Source: NBLH01 sp050296515 (GTDB lineage Bacteria; Bacteroidota; Bacteroidia; Bacteroidales; NBLH01). From it: a DNA stretch of 64,000 bases. Shown here piece after piece: positions 56,077 through 64,000 of this stretch. Below the pieces are notes generated by a model that saw nothing but the letters and a program-made list of their open reading frames with translations, searched no databases and was not told the origin of the DNA. The stretch covers positions 4,956 through 68,955 of the forward strand of contig JBNKRJ010000105.1 of NCBI GenBank assembly GCA_050296515.1. The letters are read 5' to 3'. The position numbers were made by a program, and so were the translations under genes. Position 1 is the first letter of the stretch, and each line of letters opens with the position of its first letter.

Positions 56077-57268
56077 ATTATTGCTATTTGCACTTACCAT
56101 CTCAGTTTTGTCAACAGCCCAAAAGTTTGAGAACCTGGCACAAACTCCTCCAATGGGATGGAATAGCTGGAATACTTTTGCTACTGATATAAATGAGCAA
56201 CTCGTAAAAGATATTGCTGATGCTTTTGTGAAACTTGGCTTGAAAGATGCGGGTTATGAGTATATTGTGCTTGATGATGGCTGGAGTGCCAGTGAGCGTG
56301 ATGAAGAAGGAAACCTGGTTGCTGATCCAAAGAAATTTCCTTCGGGAATGAAAGCACTTGCCGATTATATTCATAGTAAAGGGTTAAAGTTTGGAATATA
56401 CAACTGTGCAGGTTCAAAAACTTGTGGCGGATATCCCGGAAGCCGAGGTTATGAATACCAGGATGCCAGAACTTATGCAACATGGGATGTTGATTATTTA
56501 AAGTATGATTGGTGTAATACCGGAAAAATTAATGCAGAAGAGGCATATTCAACTATGCGTGATGCACTTAAAGCTGCCGGAAGACCTGTAGTGTTTAGTA
56601 TTTGTGAATGGGGTGATAATGATCCATGGAAATGGGCAAAAGATGTAGGACACTTATGGAGAGTTTCTGGCGATATTATCAATTGCTGGGACTGTGAAGT
56701 AGGACATGGAAGCTGGTCTTCATGGGGTGTTTGGAAAATCATCAATATGCGAAAAGACATAAGAAAGTATTCAGGACCAGGTCACTGGAACGATTTTGAC
56801 ATGATGGAAGTTGGCAATGGGATGACTGATGCGGAGAACAGGAGCCATTTTGCTATGTGGTGCATGTTGGCATCTCCATTGATAATGGGTAATGACTTAA
56901 GAGACATATCTAAAGAAACTATCAAAACTTTAACCAGCAAGGAGGTTATAACTGTAAACCAGGACAAGCTGGGAATACAAGGTTTTAGATTTACCAACGA
57001 AAACAATATTGAAATTTGGTTAAAACCATTAGCTAATGATGAATGGGCTATTTCATTTGTAAACATGAATAATCAGCCATATGAACTACAATTCGACTGG
57101 AATAAGCATGAAATCGGAGACGACTTAAATAAAAAGCGGCTTGATACAAAACAGGTGCACTTTAAAATAAGAGATTTATTCAATAAGAAAGATATTGGAA
57201 CAACTGAGGCACCATTAAAGGCAACTATTGGAGTACATGATGTGCTAATGATTAAATTAAGTAAATAG
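56063..57268 (+). CDS. GH27 alpha-galactosidase
   Basis: A 401-residue secreted enzyme (signal about 1-19, STAQ). TPPMGWNSWNTF, LDDGWSASERDEEG, nucleophile D149 in YLKYDWCN and acid/base D204 in RVSGDI are hallmark GH27 residues; CGGYPGS is also typical. It removes alpha-1,6-galactose from galactomannan side chains, probably in the periplasm. Its start lies within the end of the epimerase gene, which indicates translational coupling. The next gene begins 19 bases after its stop. Confidence 0.93.
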   Translation: MKKFKLLLFALTISVLSTAQKFENLAQTPPMGWNSWNTFATDINEQLVKDIADAFVKLGLKDAGYEYIVLDDGWSASERDEEGNLVADPKKFPSGMKALADYIHSKGLKFGIYNCAGSKTCGGYPGSRGYEYQDARTYATWDVDYLKYDWCNTGKINAEEAYSTMRDALKAAGRPVVFSICEWGDNDPWKWAKDVGHLWRVSGDIINCWDCEVGHGSWSSWGVWKIINMRKDIRKYSGPGHWNDFDMMEVGNGMTDAENRSHFAMWCMLASPLIMGNDLRDISKETIKTLTSKEVITVNQDKLGIQGFRFTNENNIEIWLKPLANDEWAISFVNMNNQPYELQFDWNKHEIGDDLNKKRLDTKQVHFKIRDLFNKKDIGTTEAPLKATIGVHDVLMIKLSK

Positions 57269-57287
57269 TTTTCTGAAATAGTAGAAC

Positions 57288-58412
57288 ATGAATATAAGAG
57301 CTTTATTATTAATAGGTATATTATTGATGGCCGGAACCATTTTTTCACAAGATCAAAACTTTCACATTTACATTTGTTTTGGGCAATCGAACATGGAAGG
57401 ACAAGGGAAGATTGAAGAACCGGATAAAACTGTTGATAGCCGTTTCCAGGTTTTACAGTCACTTGATTGTTCCAACCTTGGGCACTCAAAGGGTATGTGG
57501 CGTACAGCAGTTCCTCCTCTGTGTCAGTGTTATTCGGGTCTTTCACCTGCCGATTATTTTGGCAGAACCATGATAGCCAATCTGCCTGAAAACATTAAGG
57601 TTGGGGTGATTAATGTAGCTGTTGGTGGTTGCGATATCAGGCTGTTTGATAAAGATATTTACCAGGACTACGATTCTACTTACATGGAGGACTGGTTTCT
57701 TGATAAAGTTAAGGCTTATGGAGGAAATCCTTATGAGCATCTTGTTAATCTTGCAAAGCAGGCACAGCAAGACGGTGTAATTAAAGGAATCCTTTTGCAC
57801 CAGGGAGAAACAAATACTGGTAACAGTAACTGGCCATCATATGTTAAAAAGATTTATAATGATATGATGACAGACCTGTCTTTAAATGTTGAAGATGTCC
57901 CTCTTTTAGCCGGAGAAGTACTATCAGAAGAAGGTAATTGTTGTTCAGGTATGAATACCATTATTAACAGACTTCCTGATACCATTCCAACAGCACACGT
58001 TATTTCCTCAAACGGATGCACCGGACAGGATAAAGCACATTTTGACTCGGAGGGTTACCGGGAATTAGGAAGGCGTTATGCAGAAAAGATGCTTTTATTG
58101 CAAGGGTATGAAATATCTACAAATTTTGAAAATGTTGCTGATTATGAGGGATATGCATTGGAGCAAAATGTTCCAAACCCTTTCTTTGATAAAACAAGAA
58201 TATCTTTTAAAGTTCCTGACTCCACTTTTGTTTCCTTAAAAGTTTTTAATGTGCAGGGAACCGAGGTTTCTGAACTTGCCGGAAAAGGCTTTTCGGCTGG
58301 TAATCATACTATTGAATTTAGTAAAATAGAACTTCCTGCCGGGACTTATTTTTATAAAATTAAAGCTGACAAATTTGTTGCAACCCGAAAAATGATTATT
58401 CGGAAAGAATAA
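57288..58412 (+). CDS. SGNH acetyl esterase (SASA-like) with T9SS sorting domain
   Basis: A 374-residue protein with signal peptide (about 1-20, TIFSQ). The N-terminal 280 residues are an SGNH/SASA-type esterase: S34 in CFGQSNMEGQG, VAVGGCDIRLF, LHQGETNTGN, and HFDSEGYRELG with the catalytic Asp/His. From about 290 comes a type IX secretion C-terminal domain (LEQNVPNPFFDKTRISF, VFNVQGTEV, LPAGTYFYKIKADKF, ending RKMIIRKE). Related enzymes remove acetyl groups from xylan or mannan. Surface anchoring or release by T9SS differs from its lipoprotein neighbours. Confidence 0.88.
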   Translation: MNIRALLLIGILLMAGTIFSQDQNFHIYICFGQSNMEGQGKIEEPDKTVDSRFQVLQSLDCSNLGHSKGMWRTAVPPLCQCYSGLSPADYFGRTMIANLPENIKVGVINVAVGGCDIRLFDKDIYQDYDSTYMEDWFLDKVKAYGGNPYEHLVNLAKQAQQDGVIKGILLHQGETNTGNSNWPSYVKKIYNDMMTDLSLNVEDVPLLAGEVLSEEGNCCSGMNTIINRLPDTIPTAHVISSNGCTGQDKAHFDSEGYRELGRRYAEKMLLLQGYEISTNFENVADYEGYALEQNVPNPFFDKTRISFKVPDSTFVSLKVFNVQGTEVSELAGKGFSAGNHTIEFSKIELPAGTYFYKIKADKFVATRKMIIRKE

Positions 58413-58483
58413 TTTGGTGAAAATGATAGGAGCTGGAAAGATAAAAGGATTCGTTAAATTAAATTTTAAGAAAAAGTAATATC

Positions 58484-58588
58484 CTGGTGTTATTTCGAGG
58501 CAAATTTGTCAGGTGACAACGCCTGACAAGTGCAACGATTAGATGTTATCACCTGGCTAATTACACAAAACATCATATTTGATTAACA
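58484..58588. repeat. Palindromic repeat family B, copy 4 (inverted, degenerate)
   Basis: Opposite orientation to copies 1-3: TTTGTCAGGTGACAACGCCT, then GTTATCACCTGGCTAATTAC and CATATTTGATTAAC. The outer arms are weak. Confidence 0.8.
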
Positions 58589-58636
58589 TATTATTAAAAA
58601 GAACTTAAAAATCAAATCATTATAAATTCTAACAAA

Positions 58637-60625
58637 ATGTTTCGAACCATTAAATTAATTGTAGCCATAGCCCTTATTATATCTGTAGGCTGCCAAAAAG
58701 TAGAAAAAAAAGGGCTGAAGACAGCACAAATCTTTTCTGATAATATGGTGCTTCAGCAAGGGCAAAAAGTTCCTGTTTGGGGGACAGTAACACCAGGAGA
58801 AAAAGTGGAAATTAAATTCAGAGATCAGGTAGTTGAAACCAATGCTGATGAAAGCGGCAAATGGATGGCTTACCTTAATAATCTAACATTGGGAGAACCT
58901 GATAGTCTGATTGTTCAGGCAGATGATCAAAAAGTTGTATTTAAGAATGTATTGGTGGGAGAAGTCTGGATTTGTTCTGGACAATCGAACATGGAAATGA
59001 ATGTAGGGTGTAGCTGGGCTCACTTGAATAACTCAGAGGAAGAGATTGCAAATGCAAATTTTCCTGATATCAGGCTCTTTATTGTTGACAAAAATACATC
59101 ATTTGCACCAATTGATACAATAACCACACAGGGCTGGAAGGTTTGTTCTCCAGAAACAGTTAGTCCATTTTCAGCTGTTGGTTATTTCTTTGGGCGTGAA
59201 ATCCATCAAACTCAAAAGGTTCCGGTAGGACTCATCCAAACTGCTTGGGGCGGAACAGTTGCAGAGGCCTGGACAAGTGCTGAATCACTTAAATTGATGC
59301 AAGACTTTGCTGGATCTGTTGAAAAATTATCGAAAATGCCTTCAAATAAAGATAGCCTGAGAAAGCAATATGAAATTGACTATACTAACTGGTTGGTAGA
59401 AACTGCTGAAGCTGATGCTGGTATCAATGGTTCCGACACAATTTTTGCCTCAGTTGATTATGATGATTCTGACTGGTTGAAAATGAGTTTGCCTGGTATG
59501 GTTGAGCAAACAAAAATAGGAGCTGTTGATGGCGTTTTTTGGTTTAGAAAGAAAGTTAAAATACCTGCAAATATGTTGGGCAAAGATCTCACCTTATCAA
59601 TTGCTCCACCTGATGATACTGATGAAACCTGGTTTAATGGAGTGAAGATTGGAGCGAGTACGGAATGGGATGTCGTAAGGCATTATAAAATACCTGCAAA
59701 TATTATCAAAGAAGGTGAAAATCAAATTGTTGTCAGGCTTGGAGACCCACAGGGTGATGGCGGTTTTATGGGCAAAAAGGAAGATTTTTCTATCTATTCG
59801 ACTGATGGCTGGAAAATGCAAATTGAAGGAGAATGGCTTTGTAAGGTCGGTTATGACAAAAGAAATATTAAAACTATCCCGATGTTGCCCGATGAACCAA
59901 ACAGACCAACCGTTCTTTTTAATGCCATGGTCAATCCAATTGTTCCTTTTGCTATTAAAGGAGCTATTTGGTACCAGGGAGAAAGTAACGCCGGGATGGC
60001 CTACCAGTACCAAACATTATTTCCGACCTTAATCAAAGACTGGCGAAGTAAATGGAACCAGGGTGATTTCCCGTTTTTGTTTGTCCAATTGGCAAATTAC
60101 CAGAAAAGAAATACAGAACCAGTTGAGGATAGTTGGGCAGAATTGCGGGAAGCACAACTGATGACGCTTAAATTACCAAACACCGGAATGGCAGTAACTA
60201 TAGATATTGGTGATGCAAAAGATATTCACCCTGGTAATAAACAGGATGTTGGGAAAAGGCTTGCTTTAGCTGCTCAAAATATAGTTTATCAAAAGGATAT
60301 TCCCTATTCAGGCCCTATTTACAAATCAATGGAAAAGGAGGGTGATAAGGTTATTCTTGACTTTGATTTCAAACATGATGGTTTGATGGTTAAAGACGGA
60401 AGCATATTAAAAGGGTTTGCCATTGCCGGAGCTGATAAGAAGTTTGTGTGGGCTAAAGCGGAAATTGTTGATAATAAGGTAGTTGTTTATTCATCTGAAA
60501 TAAAAGAACCGGTTGCTGTGAGATATGCCTGGTCAGCAAACCCTGAGTGTAATCTTATAAACTCTGTTGGTTTGCCGGCATCCCCATTTAGAACAGATAA
60601 ATGGAAAGGAATCACAGAACCTTAA
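58637..60625 (+). CDS. Large SASA-type acetyl esterase lipoprotein
   Basis: A 662-residue lipoprotein (ISVGC, Cys19). The sialate O-acetylesterase-like architecture is visible: N-terminal sandwich (about 30-105), SGNH part 1 with S117 in CSGQSNMEM, an inserted jelly-roll (about 260-385, DDSDWLKMSLPG, DETWFNGVKIG), then SGNH part 2 with WYQGESNAG and DIHPGNKQDVG carrying the Asp/His. In mannan loci such enzymes deacetylate the backbone so that mannanases can act. It is unrelated in domain order to the smaller T9SS esterase before it, so two esterase types serve one cluster. Confidence 0.88.
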   Translation: MFRTIKLIVAIALIISVGCQKVEKKGLKTAQIFSDNMVLQQGQKVPVWGTVTPGEKVEIKFRDQVVETNADESGKWMAYLNNLTLGEPDSLIVQADDQKVVFKNVLVGEVWICSGQSNMEMNVGCSWAHLNNSEEEIANANFPDIRLFIVDKNTSFAPIDTITTQGWKVCSPETVSPFSAVGYFFGREIHQTQKVPVGLIQTAWGGTVAEAWTSAESLKLMQDFAGSVEKLSKMPSNKDSLRKQYEIDYTNWLVETAEADAGINGSDTIFASVDYDDSDWLKMSLPGMVEQTKIGAVDGVFWFRKKVKIPANMLGKDLTLSIAPPDDTDETWFNGVKIGASTEWDVVRHYKIPANIIKEGENQIVVRLGDPQGDGGFMGKKEDFSIYSTDGWKMQIEGEWLCKVGYDKRNIKTIPMLPDEPNRPTVLFNAMVNPIVPFAIKGAIWYQGESNAGMAYQYQTLFPTLIKDWRSKWNQGDFPFLFVQLANYQKRNTEPVEDSWAELREAQLMTLKLPNTGMAVTIDIGDAKDIHPGNKQDVGKRLALAAQNIVYQKDIPYSGPIYKSMEKEGDKVILDFDFKHDGLMVKDGSILKGFAIAGADKKFVWAKAEIVDNKVVVYSSEIKEPVAVRYAWSANPECNLINSVGLPASPFRTDKWKGITEP

Positions 60626-60633
60626 AATCACTG

Positions 60634-60690
60634 TTACCCATCCGGGTGTAGTTATTCAATCAGGGAATTGGCCGGATGGGTAAATTTTGA
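60634..60690 (+). terminator. Hairpin between esterase and GPH transporter genes
   Basis: TTACCCATCCGG and CCGGATGGGTAA form a perfect 12-base stem with a long loop (about 27 bases), followed by ATTTTG. May terminate or attenuate. Confidence 0.6.
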
Positions 60691-60716
60691 AAATCAGTTA
60701 TGTATAAGCTCAGGAA

Positions 60717-62096
60717 ATGACAGAAAAAATAAAACTTAAAGAAAAAATTGGTTACGGTTTTGGTGATGCAGCTTCATCCATGTTTTGGAAAATTTTCACC
60801 TTCTATCTGGCTATTTTTTATACTGATGTATTTGGAATTTCTGCAGCTGCGGTAGGAACAATGTTTTTAGTTACCAGAATATGGGATACTGCAAATGACC
60901 CAATTATGGGAGTTATTTGTGACCGAACAAATTCAAAGTATGGTAAATTCAGACCATATCTTTTATGGGTGGCTATTCCATTTGGCATTATTGGGGTGAT
61001 ATTGTTTACAACTCCCAACTTTGGAGTATCCGGAAAACTCATTTATGCCTATATTACTTACACCATAATGATGATGGCATATACAGCAATCAATGTACCT
61101 TATGCAAGTCTGTTGGGTGTAATGTCCGGGAATTCGAACGATAGAACTACCTTGGCGTCCTACCGTATGGTTTTTGCTTTTGGCGGTAGTTTGCTTGTTG
61201 TCGCAATTTTCCAGCCATTACTAGATCTTTTTAAAAAAAGTTATGCTGAGACTACTTCTTATCAATTAACTATGATTGTTGTAGGTGCATTGGCTGTTTT
61301 GTTTTTCATATTCACTTTTTCATGGACTCGCGAGCGAATTAAAGTGCCAAAAGAACAGAATAACAATCTAAAGGAAGATGTAAAAAACTTACTAAAAAAC
61401 GCACCCTGGTTTATACTACTGGGAGCAGGTGTTATGACACTTATTTTTAACTCCGTTCGCGATGGCGTTTCTCTTTATTATTTCAAATACTTCATTGTAG
61501 ATGATACAGCAGTTACGTTTTCGAAGATGACATTTGCTTTTAGCACTGTATTTATTCTACTAGGCCAGGCTTTTAATATGTTTGGTGTAATGATGGCAAA
61601 ACCTGTTTCGGCAAAAATAGGGAAGCGAAAAACCTTTTTGTTTGCAATGTTAATATCAGCAGTTCTTAGTAGTTTTTTTTACATCTGTAACAGAGAACTG
61701 GTTATACTGTTGTTTGTTCTGCAGGCCCTGGTAAGTTTTTGTGCTGGAATTATTTTCCCGCTGTTATGGTCTATGTATGCCGACACTGCTGATTATTCAG
61801 AATGGAATACGGGACGTAGGGCGACAGGGCTGATATTTTCGGCATCTAGCATGACACAAAAGCTTGGCTGGACAATTGGAGGCTCTATAACGATGTGGTT
61901 ACTGGCATTTTACGGTTTCAAGCCGAACATTGACCAGTCACCTGAAACCCTTAACGGGTTAAAAATTATGCTAAGTTTTATACCTGGTGTTGCTGCCTTA
62001 CTATCAGCTGCTTTTATTTTCTTCTATCAGTTAAGCGATAAAAGAGTAAGTGAAATAACCATAGATTTAGAAACAAAAAGAGCAAATAAACTATAA
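60717..62096 (+). CDS. GPH/MFS-type sugar:cation symporter
   Basis: A 459-residue inner-membrane protein with 12 predicted helices. GYGFGDAASSMFW near the start, RIWDTANDPIMG and GKFRPYLLW are typical of the glycoside-pentoside-hexuronide family, as is the later SMYADTADYSEWNTGRRATG. Relatives import disaccharides with Na+ or H+. Here it would bring mannobiose or short manno-oligosaccharides into the cytoplasm for the epimerase and phosphorylase. It has no periplasmic sensor domain. Confidence 0.92.
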   Translation: MTEKIKLKEKIGYGFGDAASSMFWKIFTFYLAIFYTDVFGISAAAVGTMFLVTRIWDTANDPIMGVICDRTNSKYGKFRPYLLWVAIPFGIIGVILFTTPNFGVSGKLIYAYITYTIMMMAYTAINVPYASLLGVMSGNSNDRTTLASYRMVFAFGGSLLVVAIFQPLLDLFKKSYAETTSYQLTMIVVGALAVLFFIFTFSWTRERIKVPKEQNNNLKEDVKNLLKNAPWFILLGAGVMTLIFNSVRDGVSLYYFKYFIVDDTAVTFSKMTFAFSTVFILLGQAFNMFGVMMAKPVSAKIGKRKTFLFAMLISAVLSSFFYICNRELVILLFVLQALVSFCAGIIFPLLWSMYADTADYSEWNTGRRATGLIFSASSMTQKLGWTIGGSITMWLLAFYGFKPNIDQSPETLNGLKIMLSFIPGVAALLSAAFIFFYQLSDKRVSEITIDLETKRANKL

Positions 62097-62126
62097 GCTA
62101 TAAAAAGTTAATTATCCAAAACTTTA

Positions 62127-63473
62127 ATGAAAATGAAAATAAATTCAATTATACTAATCACCAGTTGTCTGTTTCTTTTATCATTTTGTGCAACAACTCC
62201 TAAAAATGAGTCAAACAGCTCTTTTATTAAAGTGGAGAATGGTAAATTTATGAACAATGGCAAACAGTATTTTATAGCCGGAACTAACTATTGGTATGGG
62301 AGTAATCTTGCTGCTACTGGCGAAAAAGGGAGGGAACGTTTAAAAAGAGAACTTGATTTTTTAAAATCACTGGGTATAAACAATTTGCGTGTTCAGGCTT
62401 GCAGTGAAGGAGGGAATGAGATCGAATTCGGTGTTAAGCCAAGTTTACAGCCCAGCCAGGGAGTTTACAATGAAAAATTATTCAACGGGCTGGATTTCCT
62501 TTTAAATGAATTATCAAAAAGAGAAATGACAGCTGTGCTGGCATTGAACAATTATTGGTCGTGGACAGGTGGCATGGCCAAATATGTAAATTGGAACGGA
62601 GGTGATTCCATTCCTTATCCTTCCAGTTCCGTTCTTGGTTCATGGGATACATATATGAGGTATGTTGATCAGTTTTATTCAAACAGTGGTGCAGTTGAAG
62701 CTTTTAGGCAACATATTAAAGTTATGCTGAACCGTAAAAATAATTATTCGGGAATTTTGTATAAAGAAGATCCGACGATTATGGCATGGCAACTTGCAAA
62801 TGAGCCAAGGGGAGGAAGTTCAGATCAGGAACGTATCCGATTTATCAATTGGATTCATGAAACTTCAGCCTATATAAAATCTCTTGATAGTAACCATATG
62901 GTAACAACTGGTAGCGAAGGTTGTGTTGGACATCATTGGATTATGGAAGATTTCGTGGCGGCAAATAACTGCGAGTCAATTGATTACATTACTTACCATT
63001 TATGGCCTCAGAACTGGAGTTGGTATAATCCAGAGAAACCAGATAGCACAATTGATAAAAGCATTGAACTTGCCGAAAAATATATCAATGACCATGAAGC
63101 AGTTGCTAAGGAGCTAAATAAACCTGCAGTGTTAGAAGAATTTGGCTTGGCAAGGGATTATGGCTATTTCACACCAGATTCTTCATCTGCATATAAAGAA
63201 AGATTTTTTGAATGGGTTTTTAATAAAACTTCCGAAATGGCGAAAAACGGAGCCTGTACTTCTGGTTCTAATTTTTGGGGTTGGTCAGGAGAAGGCAAAA
63301 TTGCCCGACCAGGAGAACTTTGGCAACCAGGAGATGATTTTATTGGTGATCCTCCGCATGAAGCACAAGGATGGTACGCAGTTTTCCAATCTGATAGCAC
63401 AATGGTCGGAATTATTAAAGAATATGCAATGAAACTTCATTTGATTAATCAAGAAGCTGTTTTAAAAGATTGA
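62127..63473 (+). CDS. GH5_7 endo-beta-1,4-mannanase
   Basis: A 448-residue lipoprotein (probable lipobox ending SFC). FIAGTNYWYGSNLA, LGINNLRVQA, WQLANEPRG with acid/base E226, and VLEEFGLARD with nucleophile E338 match subfamily 7, which is essentially mannan-specific. It starts 30 bases after the transporter gene. As the last gene of the cluster it adds another endo-acting mannanase. Beyond it lie a gene remnant and a transposase. Confidence 0.92.
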   Translation: MKMKINSIILITSCLFLLSFCATTPKNESNSSFIKVENGKFMNNGKQYFIAGTNYWYGSNLAATGEKGRERLKRELDFLKSLGINNLRVQACSEGGNEIEFGVKPSLQPSQGVYNEKLFNGLDFLLNELSKREMTAVLALNNYWSWTGGMAKYVNWNGGDSIPYPSSSVLGSWDTYMRYVDQFYSNSGAVEAFRQHIKVMLNRKNNYSGILYKEDPTIMAWQLANEPRGGSSDQERIRFINWIHETSAYIKSLDSNHMVTTGSEGCVGHHWIMEDFVAANNCESIDYITYHLWPQNWSWYNPEKPDSTIDKSIELAEKYINDHEAVAKELNKPAVLEEFGLARDYGYFTPDSSSAYKERFFEWVFNKTSEMAKNGACTSGSNFWGWSGEGKIARPGELWQPGDDFIGDPPHEAQGWYAVFQSDSTMVGIIKEYAMKLHLINQEAVLKD

Positions 63474-63709
63474 CACTATTCGAGAAATCTTCTGCATAGC
63501 ATATAATAGAAGATGGAACTCTTGCCAGCTTTTTTTGAACTGCTGTCCTGGCAAATTCATAGGCCAAATCGTAGAACTCAAGTGCTGCCAGATATTTGTT
63601 TTCTTTTAATGATTCCTCTCCCTTTTTATATATTTTGCATAATTGGTTTGTGCATTTATCGAAAGGCTGAAAGCTAATAAAAGGATTGTAAGTATTACAA
63701 TAGTTCGTT
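63445..63709 (-). pseudogene. 5'-truncated, frameshifted secreted protein remnant
   Basis: On the minus strand RTIVILTILLLAFSLSINAQ looks like a signal peptide but has no start codon. After it the frame shifts, and CKIYKKGEESLKENKYLAA continues to a stop at 63445-63447 inside the end of the GH5_7 gene. The missing start abuts the transposase end at 63715. Likely a secreted TPR-like protein cut by the insertion element. The family cannot be named. Confidence 0.5.
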
Positions 63710-63714
63710 AAAAA

Positions 63715-64000
63715 TTAAGCTGCAATAGTGCCATAATATATAAGTTCATTGAAATATTTTTGATTTTTAGCAGAGTATGCATTAATACCGAACACGTCAA
63801 AAAAACGCTGAAGCAGTAACCAGTTGTGGTTCATTGTTTTAATGTCTGCCATTGAGAAAGTTTTACGTAGCTCTTTTGGTATGCCCAGCCAATGTTTAAC
63901 CTTTGCAATGTTTATAGCAGTTAACGAAGCGTTGAAATGAAAATGTAATTTATTTACACTTCTTGCCTGCGAATCGTTAAGACCTGTGAATTGTTTTCCA
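63715..64000 (-). CDS. Transposase C-terminus (IS element), cut by window edge
   Basis: The minus-strand frame is open from the window edge to a TAA at 63715-63717, giving 94 residues. SQARSVNKLHFHFNASLTA and KVKHWLGIPKELRKTF, with MADIKTMNHNWLLLQRFFD near the end, are characteristic of the C-terminal end of DDE (IS4-like) transposases in Bacteroidota. The catalytic core lies outside the window, so the family is not certain. The left end of the element must lie close to 63710. Confidence 0.7.
   Translation of the reverse strand, partial: GKQFTGLNDSQARSVNKLHFHFNASLTAINIAKVKHWLGIPKELRKTFSMADIKTMNHNWLLLQRFFDVFGINAYSAKNQKYFNELIYYGTIAA

Noticed and set aside
57073..57546. Minus-strand frame of 157 codons across the GH27 and esterase genes
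   Set aside because: It lies antisense to catalytic motifs of two clear genes and has no domain of its own.
1..64000. CRISPR arrays, tRNA or rRNA genes, phage or conjugation genes
   Set aside because: Intergenic regions were read for regularly spaced repeats and cloverleaf patterns; none was found. The dispersed repeats are not evenly spaced and have no cas genes near.

Overview
The window comes from an AT-rich member of the Bacteroidota. The signs are SusC/SusD pairs, hybrid two-component regulators (propeller, kinase, receiver and AraC domains on one chain), many lipoboxes on secreted enzymes, GH families typical of polysaccharide utilization loci (PULs), and one esterase ending in a type IX secretion (T9SS) sorting domain. 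The gene set suits a free-living or sediment plant-polysaccharide degrader, possibly of the Marinilabiliales/Prolixibacteraceae type. That lineage guess is inference only. No rRNA, tRNA or CRISPR array was seen.

Region by region: (1) 1-12054 is the end of a eroding locus that looks like a xyloglucan PUL: a hybrid regulator, GH2 beta-galactosidase, a GH43-like gene broken by three lesions, GH31 alpha-xylosidase-like, GH3 beta-glucosidase-like and a C-terminal scrap of a GH5 endoglucanase. (2) 12169-17351 is an SGNH lipoprotein divergent from a complete hybrid regulator. (3) 17518-21136 holds a small unknown protein, a soluble triple-PAS histidine kinase, a DUF1304 membrane protein and a decayed partner gene. 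(4) 21628-30419, all on the minus strand, is a SusC/SusD pair with a Calx-beta lipoprotein, a C39-like papain-fold lipoprotein and a TPR-HTH membrane regulator. It has no recognisable glycosidase, so its substrate is open. (5) 30982-37303 is an iron-type alcohol dehydrogenase abutting a soluble PAS-kinase-receiver hybrid, then a tungsten-type aldehyde ferredoxin oxidoreductase with a MoaD/ThiS-like carrier and a ThiF/MoeB-like activating enzyme. (6) 38129-40109 is an orphan PL9-like pectate lyase and a DUF559 nuclease-like gene. (7) 40754-63473 is a large one-direction beta-mannan PUL. (8) The right edge is a partial IS transposase that has probably cut off the start of another gene.

The mannan locus reads as a complete pathway. 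Surface endo-mannanases (three GH26, GH5_7, and a GH5 that may cut glucan or glucomannan) work with two acetyl esterases and a GH27 alpha-galactosidase. SusC/SusD and a surface lipoprotein capture and import the oligosaccharides, and a GPH-type permease crosses the inner membrane. An AGE-family epimerase then converts Man-Man to Man-Glc, and a GH130_1 phosphorylase splits Man-Glc to mannose-1-phosphate and glucose. No dedicated regulator lies inside this cluster.

The least expected content is non-coding. At least five families of short palindromic or MITE-like repeats are scattered between the genes, with 1-4 copies each. One copy sits inside the GH43-like gene at a site where the interrupted reading frame can be rejoined; another supplies the stop codon of the DUF1304 gene.
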